DNA from: an uncultured Acidimicrobiales bacterium
Lineage (GTDB): Bacteria > Actinomycetota > Acidimicrobiia > Acidimicrobiales > SZUA-35
NCBI GenBank assembly: GCA_937922805.1
Contig: CALAJV010000014.1
Coordinates: 31,741 to 95,740, forward strand
Reading direction: 5' to 3'
DNA: 64,000 nt
Shown here: positions 50,887 through 60,024 of the stretch, in pieces
Layout: every line of letters starts with the position of its first letter
Numbering within the stretch: the stretch's first letter is position 1
Position numbers and translations under genes: made by a program
The notes under the pieces: generated by a model
Seen by the model: the letters and a program-made list of their open reading frames with translations, nothing else
What the model was told of the DNA's origin: nothing
Database searches by the model: none

Positions 50887-51948
50887 TTAGCTACCCCAAT
50901 GGAGCACATTCCAAAGACCGAGACCACCAGAATCCAGCAACGCTTCACTCTCAGAAATGCGGCTTCGCATCTTTAACGCCGCCACGTTGGGGGCGTGGGC
51001 GTTCGCTTGCCAGTGTGCTTTCCCCTCAGCCACTAGCTCAGCGATTCCCCACTGCTGAAGAAACTCAGCCTGGGTCGAAACTGACGAAACGTTCGGGAGT
51101 TGATCGGCTGGAACATCAGTGGTGATATCGCAACTACCAGGGCGATCATAGGGATCGCTACCACGCTCGTGCTGACGGTAAGTTCGAAGCCAACCCCCTC
51201 GCACAGCGAGCTCGGCCGTGGTCGCTGTTCCATAGTCGAACAGACAAAGATGGGCGGGCTTTCGGGCCAGGGTCGCTTCTACCCACCGGCCAGCGTCGTT
51301 TAGTAGCGGCAGTCGAGTCCCGATTGGTAGCTCAGCGGCTACCGCTGGCAGGTCGAAAGCGATCGATGGGCTCAACTCATCGTCGGTAGGCGAGTACGGG
51401 ACGAGCACTTCTGTCGCCGTGAACTCGCCTTGTTGCCCCACGACTTCAACGAACACTTCGTTCAAACCGTTCGCTACTTTCTCGACGATCCTGAATGGCA
51501 TGTTGTCGAGCAGTTCGTTGCCAAGAACAACTGCGCCCTCGATGTTTTCAGGAAGCTCGGCCAAAACTTGTATCTCGGGGTCAGAAGAATTACCCGACTT
51601 CGGCTCAGCCGTTAACGCTGCCGCGGCGATGTCAACCCCGATCAGGTTCCACGGCCGCTCAGGACGGGACCGGCGAACTGATCGAAGTAGCGCACCTGGC
51701 CCGCATCCCACATCGTAAACGGTGAAATTTGCAGGCGATCCTGCGTCGGCCCACCAATGGTCGATAGCGTTAGCCACAACCTCCCCGAACAGCGGCCCGA
51801 CTTCGGGACTCGTAACGAAATCGCCGCCACGACGGCCAGCTCGACCTACCGTGGCATAAAATCCGCTGCGGCCGTACAAGCACTGGTCCACAAATTGATC
51901 GAACCGGGCCAGCGGTAGCTGTTCCGATTTGACCAATGGTTCAGACAT
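50887..51948 (-). CDS. midA: SAM-dependent methyltransferase, MidA/NDUFAF7 family
   Basis: A 353-residue DUF185 (COG1565) methyltransferase. The N-terminus has FVDQCLYGRSGFYAT and GGDFVTSPEVGPLFGEVVAN; motif I is TVYDVGCGPGALLRSV, and the family's VVLGNELLDNMPFRIVE follows. In human mitochondria and Dictyostelium the relative (NDUFAF7/MidA) methylates an Arg of the complex I subunit matching NuoD and is needed for assembly. Here it lies 34 bp after nuoN at the end of the nuo operon, which supports the same job in this bacterium. Confidence 0.9.
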   Translation of the reverse strand: MSEPLVKSEQLPLARFDQFVDQCLYGRSGFYATVGRAGRRGGDFVTSPEVGPLFGEVVANAIDHWWADAGSPANFTVYDVGCGPGALLRSVRRSRPERPWNLIGVDIAAAALTAEPKSGNSSDPEIQVLAELPENIEGAVVLGNELLDNMPFRIVEKVANGLNEVFVEVVGQQGEFTATEVLVPYSPTDDELSPSIAFDLPAVAAELPIGTRLPLLNDAGRWVEATLARKPAHLCLFDYGTATTAELAVRGGWLRTYRQHERGSDPYDRPGSCDITTDVPADQLPNVSSVSTQAEFLQQWGIAELVAEGKAHWQANAHAPNVAALKMRSRISESEALLDSGGLGLWNVLHWGS

Positions 51949-51982
51949 GGTGATCTCGTGCCGGCCGCTGAGCGACCGGTCG

Positions 51983-53518
51983 CTAGTTGGCGGCTAGCGC
52001 CCCGAAATCGGTGAGATCAGGAGCGATGCCGGTGACCCCAGTAACCATCGTGACAATCACGGTGATCGCCAACGCCGCTACTAACGCCGGTGGAATCACG
52101 ATTGGCGAATTGTCGCCATCAGGGGCTGGCATAAACCACATGTTCTTGGCCACACTCAAGTAGTAGAAGGCAGCGATAACCGAATTGACCGCAGCAATCA
52201 AGGCCAGAGCGATACCGGCTGTGGTTCCCGCTTCGATGAGTGCCTTAAAGATCTGAAACTTCGCTAACCAACCACCCATCGGGGGAATACCGGTTAGCGA
52301 GAACAAGAACACGGTCATCAAAGCAGTAAGGCCTGGGGCGTATCGGAACATGCCACCGAAGCTCTCGATTTCACCAGATCGGGTTTTGCGAGCAGCCACG
52401 ATCACCACTGCGAACGCTCCGAGGTTCATCGCGGCGTAAATCACCAAGTAGTTGACGATCGATTCACGGACGAGGGCCGGGTCGCTTCCTTGATTGATCA
52501 CTGCCAATGGAGCCAGCATGTAGCCAGCCTGAGCGATACCGGAGTAGGCGAGCATTCGAACGATGTTGGTTTGACGCATCGCTATTAAGTTGCCGATCGT
52601 CATGGTTAGAGCAGCCAAGATCCATAGGAACGGTCGAACGATCGCTCCTTGCACCCCGATGCCAAACACGATCAAACTAATCAGGCCAACGAAACCAGCG
52701 GTCTTTGACGCCACCGCTAAGAAGGCGGTGAGCGGCGTTGGTGCACCTTCATAGGTGTCGGGCGCCCATGTGTGGAACGGAACTGCTGAAACCTTGAATG
52801 CGAAACCAATGATGGTGAACAGAACACCCATCGTGATAACTGGCGTCGTTCCCTGATCAGCTAACCCCTCGGCCACACCAGCGAAATCGGTGCGACCACC
52901 GGTAACGCCATAAAGCAGCGACATGCCGTAGAGCAGAATGGCCGAAGCGAACACGCCCATGAGCATATACTTAAGGCCGGCCTCGTTCGATTTCAAGTCT
53001 CGCTTCCGCCACGCCGCCATCAGATAAGCCGGGATGGAAACGAGTTCAAGAGCAATGAACAGGGTTATGAAATCTCGGGCTGAGGCCATGACCAACATGC
53101 CCAATACCGATGCTGCGATCAGCTGGTAGTACTCGCTGTCGTAGTAGTCGCCTTCGGCCATGTAATTAGTACTCAACAAAACAATCACGTAGGCCGAGAT
53201 CAAGAACAAACCCTTGAGAACCAGTGCGTATCGATCGACAATGAACGTGTCGCCAACCGCGGCCAACCCCGTGGCGTCCCCAGCGTGGGCATCCCACAAC
53301 GTCAGAATCGGAATCATGGCCAACAAGAAGCCAATGCCGGTTAGCGAAGGTATGAACCGGCGGGTCCGCTCCAGGCCTATAAGGTCGACGATGGTGACAA
53401 ACGCGCCCCAGGCCAACAAGACCAACTCGGGGGCAACGGCATGCCAGTTGATATCAGGCCGCTCAAACGGCGCCGAAGCGGCATCGTTCACCTGGGCTAG
53501 AAGGAAAGAGGTTGACAC
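51983..53518 (-). CDS. nuoN: NADH-quinone oxidoreductase subunit N
   Basis: A 511-residue antiporter-like membrane subunit with about 14 helices. The central stretch FKVSAVPFHTWAPDTYEGAP has the key Lys and HTWAPD pattern, with further LSLTGIPPMGGWLAKFQIF late. It is one of the proton-pumping units of the membrane arm. GTG 53518 lies 9 nt after nuoM, so the genes are coupled. MidA follows after 34 bp. Confidence 0.96.
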   Translation of the reverse strand: MSTSFLLAQVNDAASAPFERPDINWHAVAPELVLLAWGAFVTIVDLIGLERTRRFIPSLTGIGFLLAMIPILTLWDAHAGDATGLAAVGDTFIVDRYALVLKGLFLISAYVIVLLSTNYMAEGDYYDSEYYQLIAASVLGMLVMASARDFITLFIALELVSIPAYLMAAWRKRDLKSNEAGLKYMLMGVFASAILLYGMSLLYGVTGGRTDFAGVAEGLADQGTTPVITMGVLFTIIGFAFKVSAVPFHTWAPDTYEGAPTPLTAFLAVASKTAGFVGLISLIVFGIGVQGAIVRPFLWILAALTMTIGNLIAMRQTNIVRMLAYSGIAQAGYMLAPLAVINQGSDPALVRESIVNYLVIYAAMNLGAFAVVIVAARKTRSGEIESFGGMFRYAPGLTALMTVFLFSLTGIPPMGGWLAKFQIFKALIEAGTTAGIALALIAAVNSVIAAFYYLSVAKNMWFMPAPDGDNSPIVIPPALVAALAITVIVTMVTGVTGIAPDLTDFGALAAN

Positions 53519-53527
53519 AGTCAGCTC

Positions 53528-55069
53528 CTAATTTCCGAGCGCCTGGAAGATCTCGCCAAGAGCAGACACTTTGTCGTTGCTGATGTCGAACAACAGACCG
53601 GGGAGGAAACCGAGAACGATCACCATGATTAGCATCGGAACCCATGCGACCCATTCGTTCCACTGCATGTCGGTGATTTCGGGATCGTCGATGAACTCTT
53701 CGCTTGGGGTACCGAAAGCGGTCCGCTGAAGCAGCCACAGAAGGTAGGCGGCAGCCAACACAGTACCGATGGCGGCAACGACCATGTAAACCCGAAACAC
53801 CGTTTGGTTCAGGCCAGGCGCTGGATTGTACGAGGCCAGAATGGCGGGGAACTCGCCCCAGAACCCGGCCAGGCCGGGGAGTCCGAGAGAAGCCATGGTG
53901 GTGATACCGAGTACCCAACCCATCTTTGGTGCTTGAACTAATAGGCCACCAAGGCGTTTGATTTCGAGCGTGTGGTACCGCTCTTTGATCGACCCGGCCA
54001 AGAAGAACAGTAAGCCAGTGATAAGACCGTGAGCGACCATGCCGAAGATGGCGGCATTGATGCCGAAGTCGGTCAAGGTGGCGATGCCGAGCATCACGTA
54101 GCCCATGTGAGCTACCGACGAGAACGCGATCAAGCGCTTCATGTCGGTTTGCGCTAAACAGCCGAGAGCGCCGTAGATGATACCGATAACGGCGAGCAGG
54201 CCGATCCATGGCGCCCATTCAACTGCACCTTCGGGAAGAATCGGAATGGCGATCCGGATGAAACCGTACGTTCCCAGTTTGAGCAGAACCGCAGCCAGGA
54301 TGACGGAGCCTTGGGTTGGTGCCTGGGTGTGAGCGTCAGGCAGCCAGGTGTGGAACGGGAACATTGGAACTTTGATGCCGAAGCCGAGGAACATGCCGCC
54401 GAACAACAGCACCTGAGTTCGGGTTGAGAGGCCCTCTGACTGCACTAGCTCAGCTAGCCGTTCGATGTTGAATGATTCGCCGCCGGTCAAGTTGTAAAGC
54501 GCTAGGAAAGCAACCAACATGAACGCCGAGCCGAACAGGGTGAAGAGGAAGAACTTGATCGATGCGTACAGTCGCTTCTCGCCGCCCCAGACGCCGATCA
54601 TGAAGTACATCGGGAGAAGAACAACTTCGAAGAACACGAAGAACAGAACGAGGTCTCGAGCGACGAAGGTGCCGATCATGCCGGTGTGGAGCACCAGGAT
54701 GAGCATCAAAAACGCTTTCGCATTACCCGGTGATGGAATGTGATCCCAGCTGTAGATGATTACTAGCGGCACCACAAACAACGTCAGCGCTACGAGTGGT
54801 AGCGACATCCCGTCGAGGCCGACCGCATAGCGAGCGTTAATTATCTCGATCCATCGCATGTCTCGCCCGAACTGCATTTCGCCCGCTTTGGCGTAGTCAA
54901 AGTCGAGCATCAACAACGCACCGAGACCGCCTGCTACCACGGTTGAGACGAGCGCTATGAGCTTATGGGTGCCTTCTTCCCGTTCGGGAATGAGCATCAT
55001 AATCAGCGCACCGACGAGCGGGGCGAAGACCATGGCCGTTATGCCCCAGTTTTCTAGAAAGCTCTGCAT
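53528..55069 (-). CDS. nuoM: NADH-quinone oxidoreductase subunit M
   Basis: A 513-residue proton-pumping subunit. It shows FFEVVLLPMYFMIGVWGG with the conserved Glu in the fifth helix, GIKVPMFPFHTWLPDAHTQA, and IAFSSVAHMGYVML. The ribosome site AAGGA precedes the ATG. It follows nuoL after a 97-bp spacer that contains short tandem repeats, the only wide gap inside the operon. Confidence 0.97.
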   Translation of the reverse strand: MQSFLENWGITAMVFAPLVGALIMMLIPEREEGTHKLIALVSTVVAGGLGALLMLDFDYAKAGEMQFGRDMRWIEIINARYAVGLDGMSLPLVALTLFVVPLVIIYSWDHIPSPGNAKAFLMLILVLHTGMIGTFVARDLVLFFVFFEVVLLPMYFMIGVWGGEKRLYASIKFFLFTLFGSAFMLVAFLALYNLTGGESFNIERLAELVQSEGLSTRTQVLLFGGMFLGFGIKVPMFPFHTWLPDAHTQAPTQGSVILAAVLLKLGTYGFIRIAIPILPEGAVEWAPWIGLLAVIGIIYGALGCLAQTDMKRLIAFSSVAHMGYVMLGIATLTDFGINAAIFGMVAHGLITGLLFFLAGSIKERYHTLEIKRLGGLLVQAPKMGWVLGITTMASLGLPGLAGFWGEFPAILASYNPAPGLNQTVFRVYMVVAAIGTVLAAAYLLWLLQRTAFGTPSEEFIDDPEITDMQWNEWVAWVPMLIMVIVLGFLPGLLFDISNDKVSALGEIFQALGN

Positions 55070-55106
55070 CAGAGAATGTCCTTAACGTATGTTTTCGAGT
55101 TACTGG

Positions 55107-55148
55107 CAAATAGTGACGTGCAAATAATGATGTGAAAATGAAACTGTG
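55107..55148. repeat. 14-bp degenerate tandem repeats between nuoL and nuoM
   Basis: Three head-to-tail 14-bp units read on the plus strand CAAATAGTGACGTG (55107), CAAATAATGATGTG (55121) and AAAATGAAACTGTG (55135). They lie in the 97-bp leader of nuoM, the widest gap in an otherwise compact operon. Function unknown; an mRNA stability or attenuation element is possible. Confidence 0.5.
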
Positions 55149-55166
55149 AAATAAAGATCAGTACTA

Positions 55167-57584
55167 CTAAACGGCGAATATAAAGATGGCGGCCACCACT
55201 GCGGTGGCACCGAACATGAGCGTGGCGTACTGCCGTACTTGCCCGGTTTGCATCCCGCGGAGGAACTGACCAGCCCCGGACGCCGAATTACCTGAACCGT
55301 TTACCACGCCGTCGATCGCTTTCTGATCGATGATGTTGTAAATGAAATTGCCAAGCCCAACCGAGAGTTTGCCGACGCCGTTGACGATTCCGTCGAGCAC
55401 GTTTTGGTTGAACCAGTCGGTCGCTCGAGCCAGCGGCCCTTTGGTTCCGCCGGCGATAGCGCCAGTGTAAAGGTGGTCGAGGTAGTACTTTTCTTCTAAG
55501 AACTTGTGGCCGGCTCGAAGGCCCGGAATTCGTGACATAACGCCATCGGTGTACTCGGTGGCTTTCGAATCCTTAGCGTAAAGGGCTCGGTAGTAGGCGA
55601 CGACGGCGCCGCCAGCGGTTAAGGCCAGCAGCGTGGCCACGATGGCCAACGAAAGACTCGGCTTGGCGTGAGTAAACCCATTGTCTGACGTGACGAATGT
55701 GCTGACACCGGCCGGTTCGACCCAGTCTTCGAATCGGTGCGCTAACCCTTCGGGAGCACCGAAGAACTTGACGAACCCAGACGGCATATTCAAGAAGCCA
55801 ACGACGACTGCCATCCCGGCCAAGATAATCAGTGGCGTGGTGATTCGAGCACCCGATTCATGTGGCTCGTCGTGGCCGCGGTATTCACCGAAGAAGGTAA
55901 GCCAGATCGTTCGAGCCATGTAGGCAGCAGTCATAGCAGCGGTAATCATGCCGAAGACGAACGGCAGATAGTAGGTTCCGTTGCCGCCGGTGTTAGGCCA
56001 AACACCAGCGCCGACCAAAATTTCGTCCTTCGACCAGAAACCAGCTAGTGGAGGAATACCGGCCAAGGCACCGGATCCGATCATGAACGTCCAGAACGTT
56101 TTCGGCATGTACTTGCGGAGCCCACCCATGTCAGCTTTCATGTCGAAGCTGTGATGGCAAGCGTGCGAAACCGAGCCAGCGCCGAGGAACAGACAAGCTT
56201 TGAAGAAAGCGTGAGTGAACAGGTGGAACATGCCTGCGGTGTAGGCCCCCATACCGAGAGCCAGCACCATGTAGCCGAGCTGAGAAACGGTCGAATAAGC
56301 CAAGACCTTCTTGATGTCTTTTTGAACAAAGGCAAGGGCGCCGCCGCCGACCGTGGTTAGGCCGCCGATAAAGGCCATGAGATTGATGCTTGATCCGGCA
56401 ATACCGAAACCAATGAAGAACACCGGGTACAGGCGACCGATCATGTAGACGCCAGCGACAACCATGGTTGCCGCGTGAATCAACGCCGAAACGGGGGTTG
56501 GGCCAGCCATAGCGTCAGGCAGCCAAGTGTGAAGAATGAACTGACCCGATTTCGACATGACCGCCGCCATCAAACAAACCGCAGCGATCGTGAGGGTGCC
56601 TTTAGGAATTGTTCCGTTAACAGCGAGCTCGTTGATTCTTGGGATACTGAAGGTTCGACCAGCGGCGAAATACAAGATCGACATGCCGATGAGCAAGCCG
56701 ATGTCGCCGACACGGTTGGTGAGGAACGCTTTCAGCGCAGCATCGGAGTTCGCTTTTTCTTCCCACCAGTGGCCGATCAACGCAAACGAGCAAACGCCGA
56801 CAAGCTCCCAACCAACGATTAGTTGCATAGTGCTGGTCGACAAGACCATGAACAACATGGCCGAGGTGAACAACGAAAGAAATGCGAAGTAGTGAGTGAA
56901 CCGACGATCGCCTTTGACGTAGTCAGTTGAGTAGACGTGAACCAGTAGCGAGATGAAGGTAACGACAAACAGCATCATCACTGACTGGCCATCGACCAGC
57001 GTTCCGATCGAAATGCTGAACCGGTCACCGTGGGCTTCGGCTACGGTGCCGCCATCTTCGGCGAAGGCGACATCTACGACGTTGTCGTCACCACCGAATC
57101 CGGCTCCCTCTTCTTCATCATCATCGTGGCCAGCGTCTTCGTCATCGCTATGACCATCTTCATCTTCATCGTCACTGTGGCCATCTTCGTCGTGACCAGC
57201 GTCGCTGTTGCCTTCGGTGCCGAGGATGACTTTGTTGGCGTCAGGACCGATCGAGAACCATTCGACTTCGGTAATAATCGGAGCGCCGCGGGCCTCGCCT
57301 GCTTCTTCAGCGGTCAGAACGATTGGGGTTTGCTCGCCGTCAGGCCCTTCTAAGAAAATTGCTTCTTCCGAATGGCTCTCAGCCGACTGAATATTGCCGA
57401 TCCACGCGAACGTGGTGAGGACAGCAAGCGAGAAGGCAACGACGACCGAGGCGATGCCGATCTCAGCTCCCTTGAACGGCAGACGCTTTCCAAAGAACAA
57501 GATCAGCACGAAAGACAGCGCTGGTAGCGCCGGGATCAGCCAAACGTTACGAAATAGCCAGGAGACTTCTTCAGCAGCAAACAC
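55167..57584 (-). CDS. nuoL: NADH-quinone oxidoreductase subunit L with acidic His-rich insertion
   Basis: An 805-residue subunit, about 150 residues longer than usual. The pump core is normal: TSTMQLIVGWELVGVCSFALIG, SGQFILHTWLPDAMAGPTPV and LIHAATMVVAGVYMIGRLYP; the C-terminus keeps the long lateral helix region. Between the second and third helices, about residues 112-188, a very acidic stretch repeats GHSDDEDEDGHSDDEDAGHDDDE-type units (residues 127-159, in part). By known NuoL topology this loop should face the outside. It may bind metal ions or protons; this is inference. The neighbours nuoK and nuoM flank it. Confidence 0.94.
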   Translation of the reverse strand: MFAAEEVSWLFRNVWLIPALPALSFVLILFFGKRLPFKGAEIGIASVVVAFSLAVLTTFAWIGNIQSAESHSEEAIFLEGPDGEQTPIVLTAEEAGEARGAPIITEVEWFSIGPDANKVILGTEGNSDAGHDEDGHSDDEDEDGHSDDEDAGHDDDEEEGAGFGGDDNVVDVAFAEDGGTVAEAHGDRFSISIGTLVDGQSVMMLFVVTFISLLVHVYSTDYVKGDRRFTHYFAFLSLFTSAMLFMVLSTSTMQLIVGWELVGVCSFALIGHWWEEKANSDAALKAFLTNRVGDIGLLIGMSILYFAAGRTFSIPRINELAVNGTIPKGTLTIAAVCLMAAVMSKSGQFILHTWLPDAMAGPTPVSALIHAATMVVAGVYMIGRLYPVFFIGFGIAGSSINLMAFIGGLTTVGGGALAFVQKDIKKVLAYSTVSQLGYMVLALGMGAYTAGMFHLFTHAFFKACLFLGAGSVSHACHHSFDMKADMGGLRKYMPKTFWTFMIGSGALAGIPPLAGFWSKDEILVGAGVWPNTGGNGTYYLPFVFGMITAAMTAAYMARTIWLTFFGEYRGHDEPHESGARITTPLIILAGMAVVVGFLNMPSGFVKFFGAPEGLAHRFEDWVEPAGVSTFVTSDNGFTHAKPSLSLAIVATLLALTAGGAVVAYYRALYAKDSKATEYTDGVMSRIPGLRAGHKFLEEKYYLDHLYTGAIAGGTKGPLARATDWFNQNVLDGIVNGVGKLSVGLGNFIYNIIDQKAIDGVVNGSGNSASGAGQFLRGMQTGQVRQYATLMFGATAVVAAIFIFAV

Positions 57585-57595
57585 GGTTTCTCAGA

Positions 57596-57895
57596 TCAGC
57601 CTTTGAGTAGGTTGGCTTCAGCCACATCGATACTTCGACGGTTCCGATAGATAAGTAATACGATGGCCAGCCCAACGCCGACCTCAGCCGCAGCTACGGC
57701 GATGATGAACAGGGCAAATACCTGGCCGTCAATATTTTGGTTGAACGCACTAAACGCAACCAGGTTTATGTTGACCGCGTTGAGTATCAACTCGATCGAC
57801 ATCAAGACCAAAACACCATTTTTTCGCACCAGGACGCCGTAGACGCCAATGCAAAACAATACGGCGGCTAGGAGTAGGAATTGATTCAGAAACAT
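57596..57895 (-). CDS. nuoK: NADH-quinone oxidoreductase subunit K
   Basis: A 99-residue three-helix subunit (LLLAAVLFCIGVYGVLVRKN, VLMSIELILNAVNINLVAFS with the conserved Glu, and VGLAIVLLIYRN at the end). The Glu in the second helix is part of the quinone-linked proton path. It is 13 nt after nuoJ and 11 nt before nuoL, matching the usual order. Confidence 0.96.
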   Translation of the reverse strand: MFLNQFLLLAAVLFCIGVYGVLVRKNGVLVLMSIELILNAVNINLVAFSAFNQNIDGQVFALFIIAVAAAEVGVGLAIVLLIYRNRRSIDVAEANLLKG

Positions 57896-57908
57896 CCGCT
57901 CACGCTCC

Positions 57909-58469
57909 TCAATCTCGGCGGGCCACTACGACCGCACCAATAAGAGCTGCCAGGAGCAGCACAGACAAGACTTCGAACGAGACGAGATAGGTACTGAAAA
58001 TCTCGTCGGCCACCAATTGAGTATTTTTCACGCCGGTTGGCGCGTCTTGGGGAGTTGGATCGGCTGGCAGTTTGTCGCCGCCGAACGCATCCCAAAGCGA
58101 ATAGCTCATGACTGCTAGCAGGCTCGCACCAACGAGAGCGCCGATCCAACGTTGATCATGATCAAGATCGGTTTCGGCACCCAACTTGGCCCGGGTCAAC
58201 ATCACGCCGAACAACAGCAAGACCATGATGGCGCCGAGGTAAACCAAGATCTGAGTGGCGGCCGCAAACTCAGCGCCAAGGAAGATGTACACCGCAGCCA
58301 CACCAGACAAAACGATCAACAGGTACAGGGCGGCGTGCACGACGTTCTTGGTCGACACCATCTTCAATGCAGCCAGGACCATGACCGCCGCGATCACGAA
58401 GAAAAAGGCGTTGGGGATCCAAGCTGTCTCGATGACGGCCTCTGTTTGCTGAGCCAACAGCGCCATCAT
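57909..58469 (-). CDS. nuoJ: NADH-quinone oxidoreductase subunit J
   Basis: A 186-residue membrane subunit with five helices. It shows ALKMVSTKNVVHAALYLLIV, LGAEFAAATQILVYLGAIMV (the conserved helix with a pi-bulge position), and VLLLAALIGAVVVARR at the end. Its start overlaps the end of nuoI by 4 bp (ATGA), indicating translational coupling. Confidence 0.95.
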   Translation of the reverse strand: MMALLAQQTEAVIETAWIPNAFFFVIAAVMVLAALKMVSTKNVVHAALYLLIVLSGVAAVYIFLGAEFAAATQILVYLGAIMVLLLFGVMLTRAKLGAETDLDHDQRWIGALVGASLLAVMSYSLWDAFGGDKLPADPTPQDAPTGVKNTQLVADEIFSTYLVSFEVLSVLLLAALIGAVVVARRD

Positions 58470-58966
58470 CGAGGAACCTTCTTAACTTTGGCCTCGGATC
58501 CGGCTTCGTATGCCTCGAATTCGGGAACAGTTTCCATCCACTGACCGAGTCGGGTCTTGTCGTGGAGGAGGTCCGCTATTTTTGGCTCGGAATATTCGAA
58601 GTCGGGGCTCCAGAACAGGGCTTCGAACGGGCAAACTTCGACACAAATGCCGCAGTACATACACAAGCCGTAGTCGATATCGAACCGGTCGAGCTTGTTT
58701 ACCGACCGTGGCTTGCCACCGGCTCGACGAGGCGGAGCTAGTTCTTTGTGCCCTTCGATGTAAATGCACCAATCTGGACACTCACGGGCACACAACATAC
58801 ACGACGTGCAGTTTTCCTCGTGCAGAGCGATGACACCGCGGGTTCGCGGCGCTGGCGTTTCCTTTACGTGAGGGTACTGAACCGTGTCGGCACCGTTCAC
58901 GACGGTGTTCACGATCTCTTTGAAAGTAACGCCGAGACCTTTGACCAAACCTGGAAGCTGAGGCAT
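58466..58966 (-). CDS. nuoI: NADH-quinone oxidoreductase subunit I (two 4Fe-4S clusters)
   Basis: A 166-residue ferredoxin-type subunit. The two cluster motifs are CTSCMLCARECP and CMYCGICVEVCP, each with a further Cys in the partner position for N6a and N6b. They pass electrons to the NuoB cluster. ATG 58966 overlaps the nuoH stop by one base (TAATG); a longer frame to 59035 lies in nuoH and is rejected. Confidence 0.97.
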   Translation of the reverse strand: MPQLPGLVKGLGVTFKEIVNTVVNGADTVQYPHVKETPAPRTRGVIALHEENCTSCMLCARECPDWCIYIEGHKELAPPRRAGGKPRSVNKLDRFDIDYGLCMYCGICVEVCPFEALFWSPDFEYSEPKIADLLHDKTRLGQWMETVPEFEAYEAGSEAKVKKVPR

Positions 58967-60024
58967 TAAAAGACCACCTTTAGAACGCCGGTCACCGCAA
59001 TGTTGACCAGAGCGAGCGGAATGAGGAACTTCCATGCAAATGTCTGCAATTGGTCCTCACGGAAACGAGGGTAGGTAAACCGGACCCAGTAGATCACGAA
59101 CGTGATGAGCAGCATCTTCGTGAGCATTACTGCTGGGCCGATCAAATTGAATGCCCAGTGATCGTGGCCGGCTTCGAACATCAGATCAGCTATGAACGGC
59201 GGGATACCCCAACCTCCCAAGAACAGCGTCGCCGCTAAGAAGGCGAAGATGTTGGCGGTGGCGAATTCGCCGATGAAGAACAACAGGAACCGAAACCCGG
59301 AGTACTCGGTCATGTAACCCGATACCAACTCAGATTCAGCGATTGGCATGTCGAACGGGCTCTGAGCCAGCTCGGCTTGCACTGCCACCAAGAAGATGAA
59401 CAGGCCGATGAACTGGGTGAAGAAATATGGGTTGCCGAGACCACCGAAGCCGAAGATTTCGCCGTCGATTTGGGCCCGGACGATTCCTTGCATATTCAGC
59501 GTGCCAGCCTGCACAACAACACCGACAACAGCCAACACCAGCGGAAGTTCGTATGCGATCAGCTGGCCGGCAGCTCGGAGCCCACCAATCAGTGAGTACT
59601 TCGATGCGCTAGCCCAACCGGCCATCAAGATCCCGATTACCGAAACAGAACTAACGCCGAGAGCGAAGAAAATTCCGGTGTCGAAGTTGACGAACATAGC
59701 GTCCGGGCCGAACGGCACTACTAACACCAATAGGAACGTACTGATGAGGACGACGTAGGGGGCGGCGACGAAAACTCGACGGTCAGCGTTGGTGGGAACG
59801 ATGTCTTCTTTTTGCGCCCACTTGCCCACTTCAGCCAAAAGCTGCATCGACCCGTACGGCCCAGCTTCCATTGGTCCCAAACGGCTTTGCATGAAGCTCA
59901 CCATTTTGAACAGGTACATGTAGACCGTGCCGCCGGCTGGTATTAGAACCGCGACGAACGCCAGCAACAACTTGAAGATTGTGCTTTGCCAAAAGGCAAA
60001 TTCAACTGCGAACACCGCACTCAT
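58966..60024 (-). CDS. nuoH: NADH-quinone oxidoreductase subunit H
   Basis: A 352-residue eight-helix subunit forming the quinone chamber entrance. It shows MQSRLGPMEAGPYGSMQLLA, the ASASKYSLIGGLRAAGQLIA loop, and AQSPFDMPIAESELVSGYMT with conserved acidic residues. Its ATG overlaps the stop of nuoD by 4 bp. In most bacteria nuoE, F and G lie at this junction; here there is no space for them. Confidence 0.97.
   Translation of the reverse strand: MSAVFAVEFAFWQSTIFKLLLAFVAVLIPAGGTVYMYLFKMVSFMQSRLGPMEAGPYGSMQLLAEVGKWAQKEDIVPTNADRRVFVAAPYVVLISTFLLVLVVPFGPDAMFVNFDTGIFFALGVSSVSVIGILMAGWASASKYSLIGGLRAAGQLIAYELPLVLAVVGVVVQAGTLNMQGIVRAQIDGEIFGFGGLGNPYFFTQFIGLFIFLVAVQAELAQSPFDMPIAESELVSGYMTEYSGFRFLLFFIGEFATANIFAFLAATLFLGGWGIPPFIADLMFEAGHDHWAFNLIGPAVMLTKMLLITFVIYWVRFTYPRFREDQLQTFAWKFLIPLALVNIAVTGVLKVVF

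Noticed and set aside
53463..54218. Minus-strand frame of 251 codons overlapping nuoM and nuoN
   Set aside because: Arg/His-rich translation in another frame of the same strand as two certain genes; a shadow.
60021..60024. Possible deletion scar of nuoEFG at the nuoD-nuoH junction
   Set aside because: The clean 4-bp stop/start overlap and full-length ends of both genes argue for a native junction rather than a recent break.
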